From Stieleria varia (GTDB lineage: Bacteria; Planctomycetota; Planctomycetia; Pirellulales; Pirellulaceae): 64,000 nucleotides of DNA. This document shows, in pieces, positions 17,557-27,393 of this stretch. The DNA is taken from NCBI RefSeq assembly GCF_038443385.1, contig NZ_CP151726.1:4092001-4156000 (forward strand), written 5' to 3'. Each line of letters opens with the position of its first letter. The stretch's first letter is position 1. Under the pieces are notes generated by a model. It was not told the DNA's origin. It did no database searches and was given only the letters and a program-made list of their open reading frames with translations. The translations under genes were made by a program, and so were the position numbers.

Positions 17557-19212
17557 TCAACGAATTGCCGGGTCTGCTCCAAGAACGTCTCCGATTCCGA
17601 ATGTGGCGGCGGGGCCGAACGCGGATTGGCGGGCTGCTTCGTATTCTTCGCGGGTCTTGAAGGTCATTACTTTGCCGTTGATGTTGATCGAACCGCTGAA
17701 ACTTGACTCGCCCGCGTTGTTGCCGGCCTTCCGCAGGTCCTCAAACATCCTGTTTTGCATTTGCATCACATCCTGCAAGCTGCCGAACTGCATCTCCTGT
17801 CCATTCAGCTTCATGGTCCCCTGCATGTTGTGCTGCATGGAATCGACGAAGTCTTTCCATTGCACCAATGCGTTCTCGTGAGACCGGACCAGTTCCACGA
17901 CGGCGCGGCGTCGAACATTGTCGAAAGCTTCCGGGGAAGTGAATTCGGCTGTCTTTCCGTTGAGGCTAACGAACCCCTGAAACTGACCACCCGGTCCGTG
18001 GAGCGACGCCGAGACGGGGACTGGTCCCTGTATTTGCGGAAGCGCAAAAAAGGATGCGCGATTGAAGTTGTCGGGCAATAGTCGCCATTTTTGACCGTTG
18101 TTTCCGTTCGTGGCGATCGGTGCAACTTCAACTTCTCCTTTGAGCACCTGGACGTTCGACTCGCCAGCATCATTGACGGCGACTTCGAATTCTGTCCCCA
18201 GGTCAACGATTTTTGACGTGGGTGTCGAGACCGTAAAGCCGATCGCCTTTTGCGGGACACTGGCGAGCAGTCGACCTCGTCTGAGTTCGAGTTGGCCTGT
18301 TGACAAGGGACGGAATTCAATAGGGCCGTCGACAACGACAACCGCACCTTCGTCAAAAGTCAGCTCAACCGAGCCTGCGAACAATCGAACAATCTCATCT
18401 CCAAGTCGATCGCCGACCATGCTTTTGCGTTCCCAGACAGGATCGTCAACCTTGGTCAGTGTCACGAATCGCACCGGGGATATCGCATTGGGACTTTGCG
18501 CAATCATCTCGTCCTGTTTCGGTCGGTTCAACCGCGGGATTTCTCCATGCGGTGGTTCATTCGATTGATCGATCGCCTTGTTTTGTGGGTCGGGGGGATT
18601 GTCGCCTGATGCGATAGAATGCGAAGTGTCCGTTGGTTTGTTTTCTGGGACGCTCGCCGCTGCGATGTCTGCCCCCTGGACGACTTGATCTTTCGGATCG
18701 GTCTGCGCGGTCGGTATCGGCGTATTCAGTTGGTGCCAAGCGACCAGACTGACGCAAGCCAAGATGGCGGCGGCTAACGTGAAAGCGGTCCATGTGGATC
18801 GTCGGCGTCGTCTCGAATAAGCCTTCTCGTGTTTTCTATGGCGGTTGGATGCGACGGTGATCTGCGCGCCCATAAAAGGTGCCGGTTCGAGAACGCCATT
18901 GAGAGGATCGGACTTGTCCGAAAGGACACCGGGTTGACCCCCGATGGGGCTGACATCGGCGTTAGGCAATGCGTGGGGCGGCATCGTACTGCACCGATCG
19001 AGTGCCTGCTGGACGAATTGATCTTCAGTCTGCTGCATGTCGGTCGTGAACCGTAGCAGGGCATTCATGGTCGCGTCTGCATTAATCTCATCGTGCAACG
19101 AGGGCTCTTGTTGCAACAGATCGGCCAGTCGTTGCTGCTCAACCACGTCGAGAGATTCACCTGAGATCAGGCGATTCCAAAGAGTGAACGCGGCAGTGCG
19201 AGGCTCATTCAT
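17557..19212 (-). CDS. FecR-domain membrane protein, putative anti-sigma factor
   Basis: The 551-residue product is the partner of the ECF sigma gene that precedes it. An N-terminal part (LWNRLISGESLDVVEQQRLA) looks like a planctomycete anti-sigma/FecR N-terminal helix bundle, a membrane segment follows (TAFTLAAAILACVSLVAW), and the periplasmic FecR domain runs from RLFAGSVELTFDEGAVVVV through SKIVDLGTEFEVAVNDAGE to VQVLKGEVEVAPI. The C-terminal 140 residues hold three copies of a short motif (GFVSLNGKTAEF, GTMKLNGQEMQF, GSININGKVMTF). The start at 19212 overlaps the sigma stop by 8 bp (ATGAATGA); an upstream TTG at 19230 is less likely. It probably holds the sigma factor at the membrane. Confidence 0.88.
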   Translation of the reverse strand: MNEPRTAAFTLWNRLISGESLDVVEQQRLADLLQQEPSLHDEINADATMNALLRFTTDMQQTEDQFVQQALDRCSTMPPHALPNADVSPIGGQPGVLSDKSDPLNGVLEPAPFMGAQITVASNRHRKHEKAYSRRRRRSTWTAFTLAAAILACVSLVAWHQLNTPIPTAQTDPKDQVVQGADIAAASVPENKPTDTSHSIASGDNPPDPQNKAIDQSNEPPHGEIPRLNRPKQDEMIAQSPNAISPVRFVTLTKVDDPVWERKSMVGDRLGDEIVRLFAGSVELTFDEGAVVVVDGPIEFRPLSTGQLELRRGRLLASVPQKAIGFTVSTPTSKIVDLGTEFEVAVNDAGESNVQVLKGEVEVAPIATNGNNGQKWRLLPDNFNRASFFALPQIQGPVPVSASLHGPGGQFQGFVSLNGKTAEFTSPEAFDNVRRRAVVELVRSHENALVQWKDFVDSMQHNMQGTMKLNGQEMQFGSLQDVMQMQNRMFEDLRKAGNNAGESSFSGSININGKVMTFKTREEYEAARQSAFGPAATFGIGDVLGADPAIR

Positions 19213-19804
19213 GGCTTCCCCCGTTTTCAAGGTTGAGCTTCGCGCGAATGCACTTGCCCAATTGTTTTCTGATCCGCATCAACATCATCCGGATGCCCCC
19301 CGCGTTCTTTCCATTCTCTGCAGCAAGGGACTCAGCAGACGTTCCCTGAAAATAGAATGCTTCAACCAAGGCACGCGGCTTGTCGCCCAGGCGGTGCAAA
19401 CAGTCCTGAAGTGCATTGAGTTCAGAGTCCGCTGTTTCGTGCTCAAACGGATCGGCATCGGTCGTTGTGGCGTCGATTTCAAGTATTTCGGGTGGAATGA
19501 TCACGCCCGTCAGGCGTCGGCGTCGCGTCTCATTTCGGAAGTACAGCAGGATTTGATTTCGGGCAATCGACATCACCCAGGCACGAAGGCTGCCCTCCTG
19601 TCGAAACTTCGCCATGCTCTGATAGACCTGCACAAAGACCTCCTGGGCCACTTCATCTGCCTCGGCGGAATTGCCGAAATACCTTCGCATCAAGACACGA
19701 ACATCGGATTGGTAAAGGCGCAGTACTGCCTCGAAGGCCTCGCGTGGGTTTTCACGTGCCTTTTCTATGAGTTCTGTTTCAATCGCATTGCTGTCCGCTG
19801 TCAA
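19205..19804 (-). CDS. ECF-type RNA polymerase sigma factor
   Basis: The 199-residue protein has sigma region 2 (SAEADEVAQEVFVQVYQSMA, then GSLRAWVMSIARNQILLYFR with an arginine-rich end) and region 4 (LQDCLHRLGDKPRALVEAFY, SAESLAAENGKNAGGIRMML). The short spacer and RNQILLYFRNETRRRR are typical of planctomycete ECF groups. It is cotranscribed with the FecR gene, which overlaps its end. The moxR operon starts in the opposite direction 210 bp away, so it is a plausible target of this sigma factor; no promoter consensus could be assigned. Confidence 0.93.
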   Translation of the reverse strand: MTADSNAIETELIEKARENPREAFEAVLRLYQSDVRVLMRRYFGNSAEADEVAQEVFVQVYQSMAKFRQEGSLRAWVMSIARNQILLYFRNETRRRRLTGVIIPPEILEIDATTTDADPFEHETADSELNALQDCLHRLGDKPRALVEAFYFQGTSAESLAAENGKNAGGIRMMLMRIRKQLGKCIRAKLNLENGGSHE

Positions 19805-20014
19805 TTCCCTGGCATTCCCATTCCTGCTTTTGACGGGGTGGACGTGACAGTGTATCCGTTACTCCGCGACAGAGCGTGTCACTCACTTTCTCGGAGATTT
19901 GTAAATCTTTTTCTTTTTGCGAAATGTGCGTGACGTTTCGCGTCGGGAGGAAACAACACACCACGGAAGCAACAGACGCATTCGAAAGATCCAACCCATT
20001 ACGAGTGATTTCCC

Positions 20015-21238
20015 GTGAATAGTTCTGTGATGTCTCTTGATACTGGAGTGCAGTGCATCGCCTGTGGGCGTGTCAAACGGGTTAGCCAAGAGCACCTCGG
20101 TCGCCGCCTGAAATGCAACTGCGGCAATATCGCTGTTATTGAGCAGCAGGCGTTGATTTCTCTGCCGCCCAAGACATCTCGACCGTCAGTCGCGACGCCG
20201 CCACCGCCTCGAGTTGGGGGTGAACACGCTCCGCTTCCGGATGATCAACTGGCCGTCATCGAATCGCTTCGCGATTCCTTTCGCAACATCACGACGCAAT
20301 TGTCGACGGTCATCGTGGGTCAGCAAGCCGTCATTGAAGAGGTGCTGATTTCGATCTTTTGTCGAGGTCACGTGTTGCTCACAGGAGTTCCCGGCCTAGC
20401 AAAGACACTGTTGATTGACAGTATCTCGAAAGTCCTGGATCTTGATTTTCGACGAATTCAATTTACCCCTGACCTCATGCCCGCTGACATCACGGGAACG
20501 GAGGTGCTGCAGGAGGATCGAACGACGGGAACGAGGAACTTTCAGTTCGTGGAAGGTCCCGTCTTCAGCAACATGGTTCTGGCCGACGAAATCAACCGGG
20601 CACCGCCGAAGACGCAAGCCGCACTACTGGAGGCGATGCAGGAGCGGCATGTCACGATCGCTGGGCAGACGATGAAGTTGCCGTCCCCGTTCTTTGTAAT
20701 GGCCACGCAAAATCCGATCGAGCAGGAAGGGACGTATCCGCTGCCTGAAGCCCAGCTTGACCGTTTCCTCTTCAATTGTGTCGTCGATTACCCCGAGTCT
20801 GCGGACGAATTTCGAATCATCAAACAAGCGACATCCGGTCATCAGCCGACCTTGGACAAGCTCCTCGACGCCGAGCAAATTCAAAAGCTCCAGGAGGCCG
20901 TGAGGAACATTCCAGCGGCCGACCATGTCATCGCATACGCCCGGGATCTCGTTCAGGCAACTCGACCTAACGGAGGAGACGCGCCTGGATTCATTAAAGA
21001 GATGATCGGTTGGGGAGCCGGTCCTCGCGCAGGAATTGCGTTGATCATCGCCGCCAAGGCACGTGCTGTTCTGCACGGGCGGCTGCATGCGACCACGGGG
21101 GATGTTGCCTCCGTGGCCCTGCCTGTGCTGCGACATCGGATCGTGACCACATTCCATGCGGAAGCGGCCGGGGTGCAGCGCGATGACGTGATTCGAAAAC
21201 TGATCGAAGTGATTCGTCCGAAACCGCCCAAGGCATAA
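20015..21238 (+). CDS. MoxR-family AAA+ ATPase with N-terminal zinc-ribbon-like motif
   Basis: MoxR ATPases act as chaperones for protein complexes, usually with DUF58 and VWA partners encoded beside them, as here. The 407-residue protein has Walker A GVPGLAKT at 124-131 (K130), Walker [14 protein letters not shown] with D191-E192, and the MoxR text [20 protein letters not shown]. Unlike most MoxR proteins it has an N-terminal extension of about 80 residues with C14, C17, C34 and C36 (CIACG ... KCNCGN), which looks like a zinc ribbon. The start GTG at 20015 is used; ATG at 20030 would also keep the cysteines. The DUF58 gene begins 3 bp after the stop. Confidence 0.94.
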   Translation: MNSSVMSLDTGVQCIACGRVKRVSQEHLGRRLKCNCGNIAVIEQQALISLPPKTSRPSVATPPPPRVGGEHAPLPDDQLAVIESLRDSFRNITTQLSTVIVGQQAVIEEVLISIFCRGHVLLTGVPGLAKTLLIDSISKVLDLDFRRIQFTPDLMPADITGTEVLQEDRTTGTRNFQFVEGPVFSNMVLADEINRAPPKTQAALLEAMQERHVTIAGQTMKLPSPFFVMATQNPIEQEGTYPLPEAQLDRFLFNCVVDYPESADEFRIIKQATSGHQPTLDKLLDAEQIQKLQEAVRNIPAADHVIAYARDLVQATRPNGGDAPGFIKEMIGWGAGPRAGIALIIAAKARAVLHGRLHATTGDVASVALPVLRHRIVTTFHAEAAGVQRDDVIRKLIEVIRPKPPKA

Positions 21239-21241
21239 CGA

Positions 21242-22180
21242 ATGTCATCCCTGCAAATACCTGCGTACATGAAATTGCTGCCCGCCGATGCACAAGCTCA
21301 GCTTGCGCGTTGTACGGTGTCTGCGCGCGGTCGAGTCGCGGGATTCAAGGCAGGGAATCATCGTAGCCCATTTCTCGGATCGTCCACGGAGTTTGCTGAG
21401 CATCGCGAGTACAGTCCGGGGGATGATCCGCGCGATCTGGACTGGCGCGTGTTTGCCAAACAGGACCGGTACTGTGTGAAGCAGTACGTGGAAGAGACGA
21501 ATCTGCGTGCCACCATTCTGCTCGATTCTTCGGCCTCGATGCGATTTCAAGGGAATGCGGCAAGCTCCGTCGACGGGGCCAAGCATTCGAAGTTCGACTA
21601 CGCAAAGCACATCGCGGCCATGCTGTCGTTCCTTTTCGTTCGGCAGGGTGACGCGGTGGGTTTCATTCAGTTTGATTCCGAAGTTCGGACTCAGTTGCCG
21701 GCTCGAGGAAGCAATAGCCATTTCCGAAGAGTGCTGCAGTTGTTGGATGCGGCTACTCCAGAAAACGCGTCGGATGCACCGTCGGCGCTGCATGAAGCTG
21801 CCGAGCGAATTCCGCGTCGGGGCATTGTGATTCTGCTCAGCGACCTGCTGTGTGATTCGCAGACGCTGATGCAGGCATTGCATCACCTGCGTTACCGGAA
21901 ACATGAAGTCATCGTTTTTCAGATTTTGTCAGAAGAGGAACTGACGTTTCCCTACAAAGATGCCGTTCAATTTCGCGATCTGGAAGGGACTGTCGATGAC
22001 ATCGACCTGGACCCGTCGGCGATTCGCGCGGAGTATCTGCGTCAATTCACGGGCTTTCTGAATGACCTGGAACAGAGCTGTCGGGGCATCCCGGTGGATT
22101 ATGTTCGGCTGAATACCAAGGACTCCTATGTCAGTGCGTTGAGCAACTATCTCGGACAACGCAATGGAGGTCGGAGATGA
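21242..22180 (+). CDS. DUF58 domain protein (VWA-like)
   Basis: The 312-residue protein carries the DUF58 signature: SSTEFAEHREYSPGDDPRDL, DWRVFAKQDRYCVKQYVEE and then a VWA-like strand ATILLDSSASM with the metal-binding DxSxS pattern. DUF58 proteins are the usual partner of MoxR ATPases. No membrane segment or signal peptide is visible, so it should be cytoplasmic. Its end overlaps the next gene by 4 bp. The order moxR, DUF58, two VWA membrane proteins is conserved in many bacteria and supports a joint role at the cell envelope. Confidence 0.93.
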   Translation: MSSLQIPAYMKLLPADAQAQLARCTVSARGRVAGFKAGNHRSPFLGSSTEFAEHREYSPGDDPRDLDWRVFAKQDRYCVKQYVEETNLRATILLDSSASMRFQGNAASSVDGAKHSKFDYAKHIAAMLSFLFVRQGDAVGFIQFDSEVRTQLPARGSNSHFRRVLQLLDAATPENASDAPSALHEAAERIPRRGIVILLSDLLCDSQTLMQALHHLRYRKHEVIVFQILSEEELTFPYKDAVQFRDLEGTVDDIDLDPSAIRAEYLRQFTGFLNDLEQSCRGIPVDYVRLNTKDSYVSALSNYLGQRNGGRR

Positions 22181-24813
22181 CGCTCTTGAACGGCGTGGCG
22201 ATGTTCGCTGTTCTGACGGTGATCGTCCCAATCCTGATCCACCTACGGAAGCGGCGCAAGTCGAAAGTCGTCGACTGGCCCGCGATGCATTTCTTGACGC
22301 GGACAGTGACCAGCCGACGTCGTGGTGTAACGTTGGAGAATCTGCTGCTGTTGCTGCTACGTTGTTTATTGGTGTTGTTGTTTGTGCTCGCTATGGCGCG
22401 ACCGGCGATCGAATCGGGTCGAACCTTTTCATGGCTGATTTTCTTTCTACTTGCCGGATGCGGACTGCTGTTGTTGACGATGGCAATTGTCAGTGGATGG
22501 CAACTCCGCAATCGGATCATCGGAGTGATAGCGGCTGCTCTTCTGTTTGCAGTTGCAACGGCGACGCTTTCGGTCGGCCCCGCGTCACTTGTTGATTCCG
22601 AGATGGATCGCGACATCGCCCTCGTGATCGACAGTTCAATGACGATGACGGTAGGCGATGGTGAAGCGTCTCATTTTGAGAAAGCGATTGCGCAGACGCG
22701 ATCCCTTGTCGAAACGCTCACGGGGAATTCGACGGTCTCGATCGTGTTGGCTGGCCCAATCACTGAAACGGTCGAGGGTTCGCCCTTCCGAAATCTTCGC
22801 AGGGCCGACGAGGTACTCGGCACGCTTGCGCCAGTCGCTGGTGATTCAGATTTGGGGTCCGCTATCCAACAGGCAACGTCCCTGCTCAAGAGGACTCCCA
22901 ATACCCGTAAGCAAGTCTTGCTGTTGACCGACGATCAACTCTGTGCGTGGGAGTCTCTTGAAAACACCCTCCCGCTTGCTGGAGGGTCGAACGCGGTAGC
23001 GGCCGGGGAGCGAAGATCGCTCCCGAAAAGTTTGTCAAACGGCAACGCCTCTCTCCCCGCTCCTTCCTCGCGACCCTCCCAGAGGGAGGATGAAGTGGGT
23101 TTTGAAACAGTCTCTAGCGCTGAGATTGCCTGCGCCGCGATTGTGGCGCACATGCCGAAGAAGACAACGAATGTTTCCGTCGATCGTCTGGAAATCAAAT
23201 CGTCGCTCGTGACTGCTGGCCGACCGGTCTCGATCGAGGTTGAAGTTCGAAATGGTGGATCAACGACGGTTCAAAACGTTGCAGTGAAGCTGCTGGTTGA
23301 TGGCAGGGAAGCAGCAGCCGACTCGCTGATCCAAGTCGAGCCCGGAGTGAGTTCGACTGTTCGATTCCTGCAAGCGTTTCCCAAGTCGGGACAACATGTT
23401 GTTTCCGGCTCCATCGAGATCGCTGATCAATTGTCGGAGGATAACCGGATCGATTCAGTGATTGACGTGATCCCGCACTTGTCGATTCTGGTCGTCAATG
23501 GAAGCACTGATCCCGATCCCGCGCAGCAGTCCGCGACATTTGTCCAACTCGCACTTGATCCGACGAGTCTTCGTGAGCCACCAAACGGTGACGATATCGG
23601 CAACGCCAACCGCGCTATCATCGCGACGAGCATCGAAGCCAGCCGCTTGGAAGAGATCGACTCGCTGGAGAGCTTTCAGTTGGTCATGTTGTGCGACGTT
23701 CCGCGTCTGCCCATCGATGCGGCAGAACGGCTTGCCCGCTTTGTGCAAGAAGGCGGTGGACTGTGGGTTATCCCCGGCGAGCAGGCTGACACTTCGTTCT
23801 ACAACCATTGGCGAGTTCCACAGTCTGACGAATCGATCATGCCGGCTCAGTTGGGTCAGCGAACCCAATGGATTGGCGAACCCACGCCGGATGGTCGCAT
23901 ACCAAGGCTGGGCGTGGCTCTTGACGTTGCGGGCAGGCCATTTATCAGTGACTTGTTCGAGCGAGGTGGCCACGATCTTGCGGACATCTCCCTGTTTCAG
24001 TTCTGGAGCATGACTCCCTCCGAACAGGCAATCGTCGGCATGCGACTGACCAACGGCGAATCGCTCTTTGCAGAACAGTCTCTTGGGCGAGGACGCGTGT
24101 TGGTACAGAGTGTTTCACTTGCGCGGCGAGACAGCACGTTTCCGGCAACCCTCGGTTTTCCGGTGTTGATGCATCTTTGGACTCATCATCTTGCCGCATC
24201 GCACACGGTGACATCCAACATCGAGCCGACCTCCGATTTCTTGACCGACATGTCTGAGAGAATGGATCCCACGCAGAGAATCGGAACGCTACAGTTAAGC
24301 GAGCCGAGCGGCTCAAAGCGAGAGATTACCGTTTCATGGGAGCAGGACTCTCCGGTCGCTCAAGTCGGCCGTGTGGCTGTTCCTGGTATCTACGAGCTGA
24401 AACACGCAAAGACGGGGGCACCCGTCACCAGCTTCGCCGTTCACCGCAACAAGGACGAGTCCGATCTTTCTGCTGTCTCGGAAGACCGGCTGAGCGAGGT
24501 CAGTCGTGAACTTGGCATTGAGTTCATTGACGATGTATGTCAACTGGCTGCGCCGGTTGTCTCGGAGACTGTTGGAGCAGAGATCTGGGACACTTTGCTG
24601 TTCACCGTGCTGTGGCTGCTGGCCGGAGAGAGCCTGGTGACGAAGTGGATACGAAGTCGTCGGAAAGTCGCTCCAACTAAGGCTTCCGAGTCCAACGGTT
24701 TGCAAGTCAATCCGTTTCCCGTTGCTCCATTTGCGACCGCGATGAAAAGTTCAGGCCTTTGGGAGGATGTCTCCAAAGGCGAATCCGTGGGCGCATCAGT
24801 GGGGGCACCATGA
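22177..24813 (+). CDS. BatA-like membrane protein with VWA domain
   Basis: The 878-residue protein starts with the BatA/aerotolerance N-terminal helix pair (GVAMFAVLTVIVPILIHLRK, then LLLLLLRCLLVLLFVLAMAR), a second hydrophobic pair, and a VWA domain beginning DIALVIDSSMTMTVGDGEAS (residues about 145-250). A CARDB-like region follows (SIEVEVRNGGSTTVQNVAVK), then a glutamine-amidotransferase-like fold (FQLVMLCDVPRLPIDAAERL, FVQEGGGLWVIPGEQ) and a C-terminal helix (LLFTVLWLLAGESLV). Residues about 263-307 are encoded by an embedded palindromic repeat, unlike the rest of the protein. It overlaps both neighbours by 4 bp. It probably spans the membrane and displays the VWA and CARDB parts. Confidence 0.87.
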   Translation: MTLLNGVAMFAVLTVIVPILIHLRKRRKSKVVDWPAMHFLTRTVTSRRRGVTLENLLLLLLRCLLVLLFVLAMARPAIESGRTFSWLIFFLLAGCGLLLLTMAIVSGWQLRNRIIGVIAAALLFAVATATLSVGPASLVDSEMDRDIALVIDSSMTMTVGDGEASHFEKAIAQTRSLVETLTGNSTVSIVLAGPITETVEGSPFRNLRRADEVLGTLAPVAGDSDLGSAIQQATSLLKRTPNTRKQVLLLTDDQLCAWESLENTLPLAGGSNAVAAGERRSLPKSLSNGNASLPAPSSRPSQREDEVGFETVSSAEIACAAIVAHMPKKTTNVSVDRLEIKSSLVTAGRPVSIEVEVRNGGSTTVQNVAVKLLVDGREAAADSLIQVEPGVSSTVRFLQAFPKSGQHVVSGSIEIADQLSEDNRIDSVIDVIPHLSILVVNGSTDPDPAQQSATFVQLALDPTSLREPPNGDDIGNANRAIIATSIEASRLEEIDSLESFQLVMLCDVPRLPIDAAERLARFVQEGGGLWVIPGEQADTSFYNHWRVPQSDESIMPAQLGQRTQWIGEPTPDGRIPRLGVALDVAGRPFISDLFERGGHDLADISLFQFWSMTPSEQAIVGMRLTNGESLFAEQSLGRGRVLVQSVSLARRDSTFPATLGFPVLMHLWTHHLAASHTVTSNIEPTSDFLTDMSERMDPTQRIGTLQLSEPSGSKREITVSWEQDSPVAQVGRVAVPGIYELKHAKTGAPVTSFAVHRNKDESDLSAVSEDRLSEVSRELGIEFIDDVCQLAAPVVSETVGAEIWDTLLFTVLWLLAGESLVTKWIRSRRKVAPTKASESNGLQVNPFPVAPFATAMKSSGLWEDVSKGESVGASVGAP
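22964..23096 (+). repeat. Palindromic repeat embedded in a coding sequence
   Basis: Inside the 878-residue gene lies a stretch starting with a hairpin of CCCTCCCGC / GGAGGGTCG and ending with one made of CGACCCTCCC / GGGAGGATG. The same kind of sequence occurs in the intergenic area around 17270-17440. It is in frame and adds about 44 residues of low-complexity sequence rich in S, A, P and R between the VWA and CARDB-like parts. Confidence 0.6.
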
Positions 24814-27380
24814 CAGACAAGCCGGAAGTATTTGACATCACGCCACTGCTGTGGTGCACTCTCGCAGTCATCGGCTGGGTTGGTATGGCCTGTTGCCAAC
24901 GATTCGTTCTGCCCTATTCGATTCGTCGACTCGCGTATGGACCGCGGCTCTGTATCGCGTTTGCGTTTTGGTTCTTCGCGCTGGAAGCATTCAGTCAATG
25001 GACTGAGACGGCCAGCCATTGGCCCCACTGGCTGATTGCACTGTCGGCCGCGATTGCCTCGGAGGCCGTATTGTTCTGCTATCAGTCGGAAGTGCCCGGC
25101 GGAACGTCATCGCGGAGAGTGAGTCCTATTCCGACACTACTTCCACTGCTGCGGGTGGCCATGATCGGGTTGTTGGCCGGTCTGTTGTTGGAGCCTGTCC
25201 TGACTCACGAAGAAGAACACGAGGAAGAACACTCCGTGGCCATCATGGTCGATGTGTCCGACTCGATGAACCTTTCCTCAAAGTCAAAGGCTGAACCGGG
25301 GGATTCACGCAGTCAGGCAGCCCATCGGTTACTCGTCGGGGATTCAACGAAAGCCAACGGACTGCTTGAACGCCTCGCACGCGATTACGACGTCAGGCTG
25401 TACGAGATGGGGGCTTCTGCCAGGGAAGTCGATAGAGCTCAGTTTCTTACTAAAACAAGCGCTGAGCTGCTCCACCAATCCGGCGATTCACGCTGGACGG
25501 AAACGACCGACTTCGCGGACGCGTTGCGACAGGTACGCGGCGACATTCCGGCGGCGAAGCTTTCCGGGGTCCTGATGATCAGTGACGGTAGGGACCACTC
25601 AAGCACGGACCTGCAGCGCCAGTGTCGGCCGCTGGGTGGCCGTGGGATTCCAGTGAACTCGATTGTGATTGGAAGCCAAGAGCCCCCGCGAGACGCCCAG
25701 ATTACAAGCGTTCAAGCGCCATCGCAGATTTATCACGGCGACAGTGTTTCGCTGACTGCGTCGCTGAAGGCAGACCGATTCCAGGGGGAAACTGCAACCG
25801 TTCGATTGTTCGATGGCGACGCAATGATTGAGGAAAAGTTGATTCCAATCTCGAGCGAGCATCATCGTGATTCGGTGACGTTTCAACATCAGCCGAAGGA
25901 GCCAGGAATTCACGAGTACCGTGTCGAACTCGCTGAGCTTCCCAATGAAGAATCCGCTGCGAACAACCAATTCCTGAAGCCGGTCTGGGTATCGCAGGAT
26001 CGAATCCGTGTGTTGTTGATTGATGAACGTCCGCGTTGGGAGTTCCGATACCTGCGGAATCTCTTCGCCGGGCGCGATCAGACCGTCTTTCTGCAGGCCG
26101 TGTTGTTGCAGGCAGATCGTCTTGCCGGAGTGCCTGCTCCGCCCACCATGCGGGCGTCGGCCCAACGAGCATTCGACGATTGCGAAGCCAATGCACTTCC
26201 GATCGATGAATCAGAATGGTTCAAGTTTGACGTCATCATTCTGGGCGATGTTTCTCCGCGGGGACTTGGCGACAAGGGCATCCAAGCGTTGGAACGTTTC
26301 GTAAAAGATCGCGGCGGGGCGTTGGTCGTCGTCGCCGGGCCCAATCAAATGCCTCACGCCTATCGAAACACACCATTGGCAGACGTACTGCCTGTGTTGA
26401 TGAATCGTCCCGCCGTCGCAACCGCTCGCAGCCCCGACCCGAGTTTTCATTTTTCGCCGACTCAGGAAGGAGTCGCCCACGCGGCGCTGCAGCGATGGGC
26501 GACAGCGGCCGAGCCATCGTTTCCGGAATTGACCTGGAGACATCCGGACTGTGAAGCGAAAGCAGGAGCCCGAGTCTTGGCCTATGCGTCACGTAATCGT
26601 GAAACCCCAAATGACGCCCAATTGGATGTGAATGAGCAACGGCGGCGGGCGCTGATGTTATGGCATCGGTTTGGAACAGGCAAAGTCATGCAACTGAATT
26701 TCGACGAGACCTGGCGGTTGCGTTATGGCATTGGTGATCGACTTCACCATGAATTCTGGGGGCAAATCATTCGCTGGTCCGTTACGGATCGGCTGTCTGC
26801 AGGGACCGATCTGGTGCGGCTGGGGACCGATCGAACGCTGTACAAGAGCGGCGAAGTGATTTCGGTCCAAGCCCGACTTCTCAACGCAGATCGCAGCCCG
26901 GTGCTAGATGCACCTGTGCAGACAAAGATTGTTTTTGAAAACGAAGTCACTCGGACCATTGATCTGATTCCCGATCCGAAAAACCTAGGGATGTTGCACG
27001 GTGAAATTCGCGATCTTACGGAGCCAGGGAAGTACAAAATCGAATTGTCCGGAGATGTCGTCGACAAGCTGTTGGCGCTTGAAGCGACGGGAACGCAAAC
27101 GGTGGGGTTGGCGATTGGAGTCGAAGCCACGGCTGAAAATCTTGAGCGACTTGACGTCGTGGCCGATGACACCGTCCCGAAGCAAATCGCGGATTGGACA
27201 GGGGGGACGGTGGCCGACTTGGCCAACGTCGACACCGTGCTCTCAAATTTGGGACCGAAGTCGACATTCGCACGAGAACGCTGGACGGTGACACTCTGGA
27301 ATCGGTGGCCGGTCATCGGTTTGTTTCTTGGCGGACTTAGTTTGGAGTGGATACTCCGCAAACGGACGGGGCGAATCTGA
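24810..27380 (+). CDS. VWA and glutamine-amidotransferase-like membrane protein
   Basis: The 856-residue protein is a second large envelope protein of the MoxR operon. Its N-terminus has several membrane segments (PLLWCTLAVIGWVGMACC, LCIAFAFWFFALEAF, LLRVAMIGLLAGLLLEPVL), an acidic stretch EEEHEEEH, a VWA strand VAIMVDVSDSMNLSS, and further on a glutamine-amidotransferase-like fold (FDVIILGDVSPRGLGDKGIQ, FVKDRGGALVVVAGPNQMP). It ends with a C-terminal helix (WPVIGLFLGGLSLEWILRK). The ATG at 24810 overlaps the previous stop by 4 bp and is preferred over an ATG at 24759 inside that gene. The long middle part is probably periplasmic. Exact function unknown. Confidence 0.85.
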   Translation: MTDKPEVFDITPLLWCTLAVIGWVGMACCQRFVLPYSIRRLAYGPRLCIAFAFWFFALEAFSQWTETASHWPHWLIALSAAIASEAVLFCYQSEVPGGTSSRRVSPIPTLLPLLRVAMIGLLAGLLLEPVLTHEEEHEEEHSVAIMVDVSDSMNLSSKSKAEPGDSRSQAAHRLLVGDSTKANGLLERLARDYDVRLYEMGASAREVDRAQFLTKTSAELLHQSGDSRWTETTDFADALRQVRGDIPAAKLSGVLMISDGRDHSSTDLQRQCRPLGGRGIPVNSIVIGSQEPPRDAQITSVQAPSQIYHGDSVSLTASLKADRFQGETATVRLFDGDAMIEEKLIPISSEHHRDSVTFQHQPKEPGIHEYRVELAELPNEESAANNQFLKPVWVSQDRIRVLLIDERPRWEFRYLRNLFAGRDQTVFLQAVLLQADRLAGVPAPPTMRASAQRAFDDCEANALPIDESEWFKFDVIILGDVSPRGLGDKGIQALERFVKDRGGALVVVAGPNQMPHAYRNTPLADVLPVLMNRPAVATARSPDPSFHFSPTQEGVAHAALQRWATAAEPSFPELTWRHPDCEAKAGARVLAYASRNRETPNDAQLDVNEQRRRALMLWHRFGTGKVMQLNFDETWRLRYGIGDRLHHEFWGQIIRWSVTDRLSAGTDLVRLGTDRTLYKSGEVISVQARLLNADRSPVLDAPVQTKIVFENEVTRTIDLIPDPKNLGMLHGEIRDLTEPGKYKIELSGDVVDKLLALEATGTQTVGLAIGVEATAENLERLDVVADDTVPKQIADWTGGTVADLANVDTVLSNLGPKSTFARERWTVTLWNRWPVIGLFLGGLSLEWILRKRTGRI

Positions 27381-27393
27381 TGGTTGTTTTAGC

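Noticed and set aside
26744..27361. Minus-strand frame of about 205 codons
   Set aside because: Antisense to the end of the VWA membrane protein, serine/arginine-rich as expected for a shadow frame.
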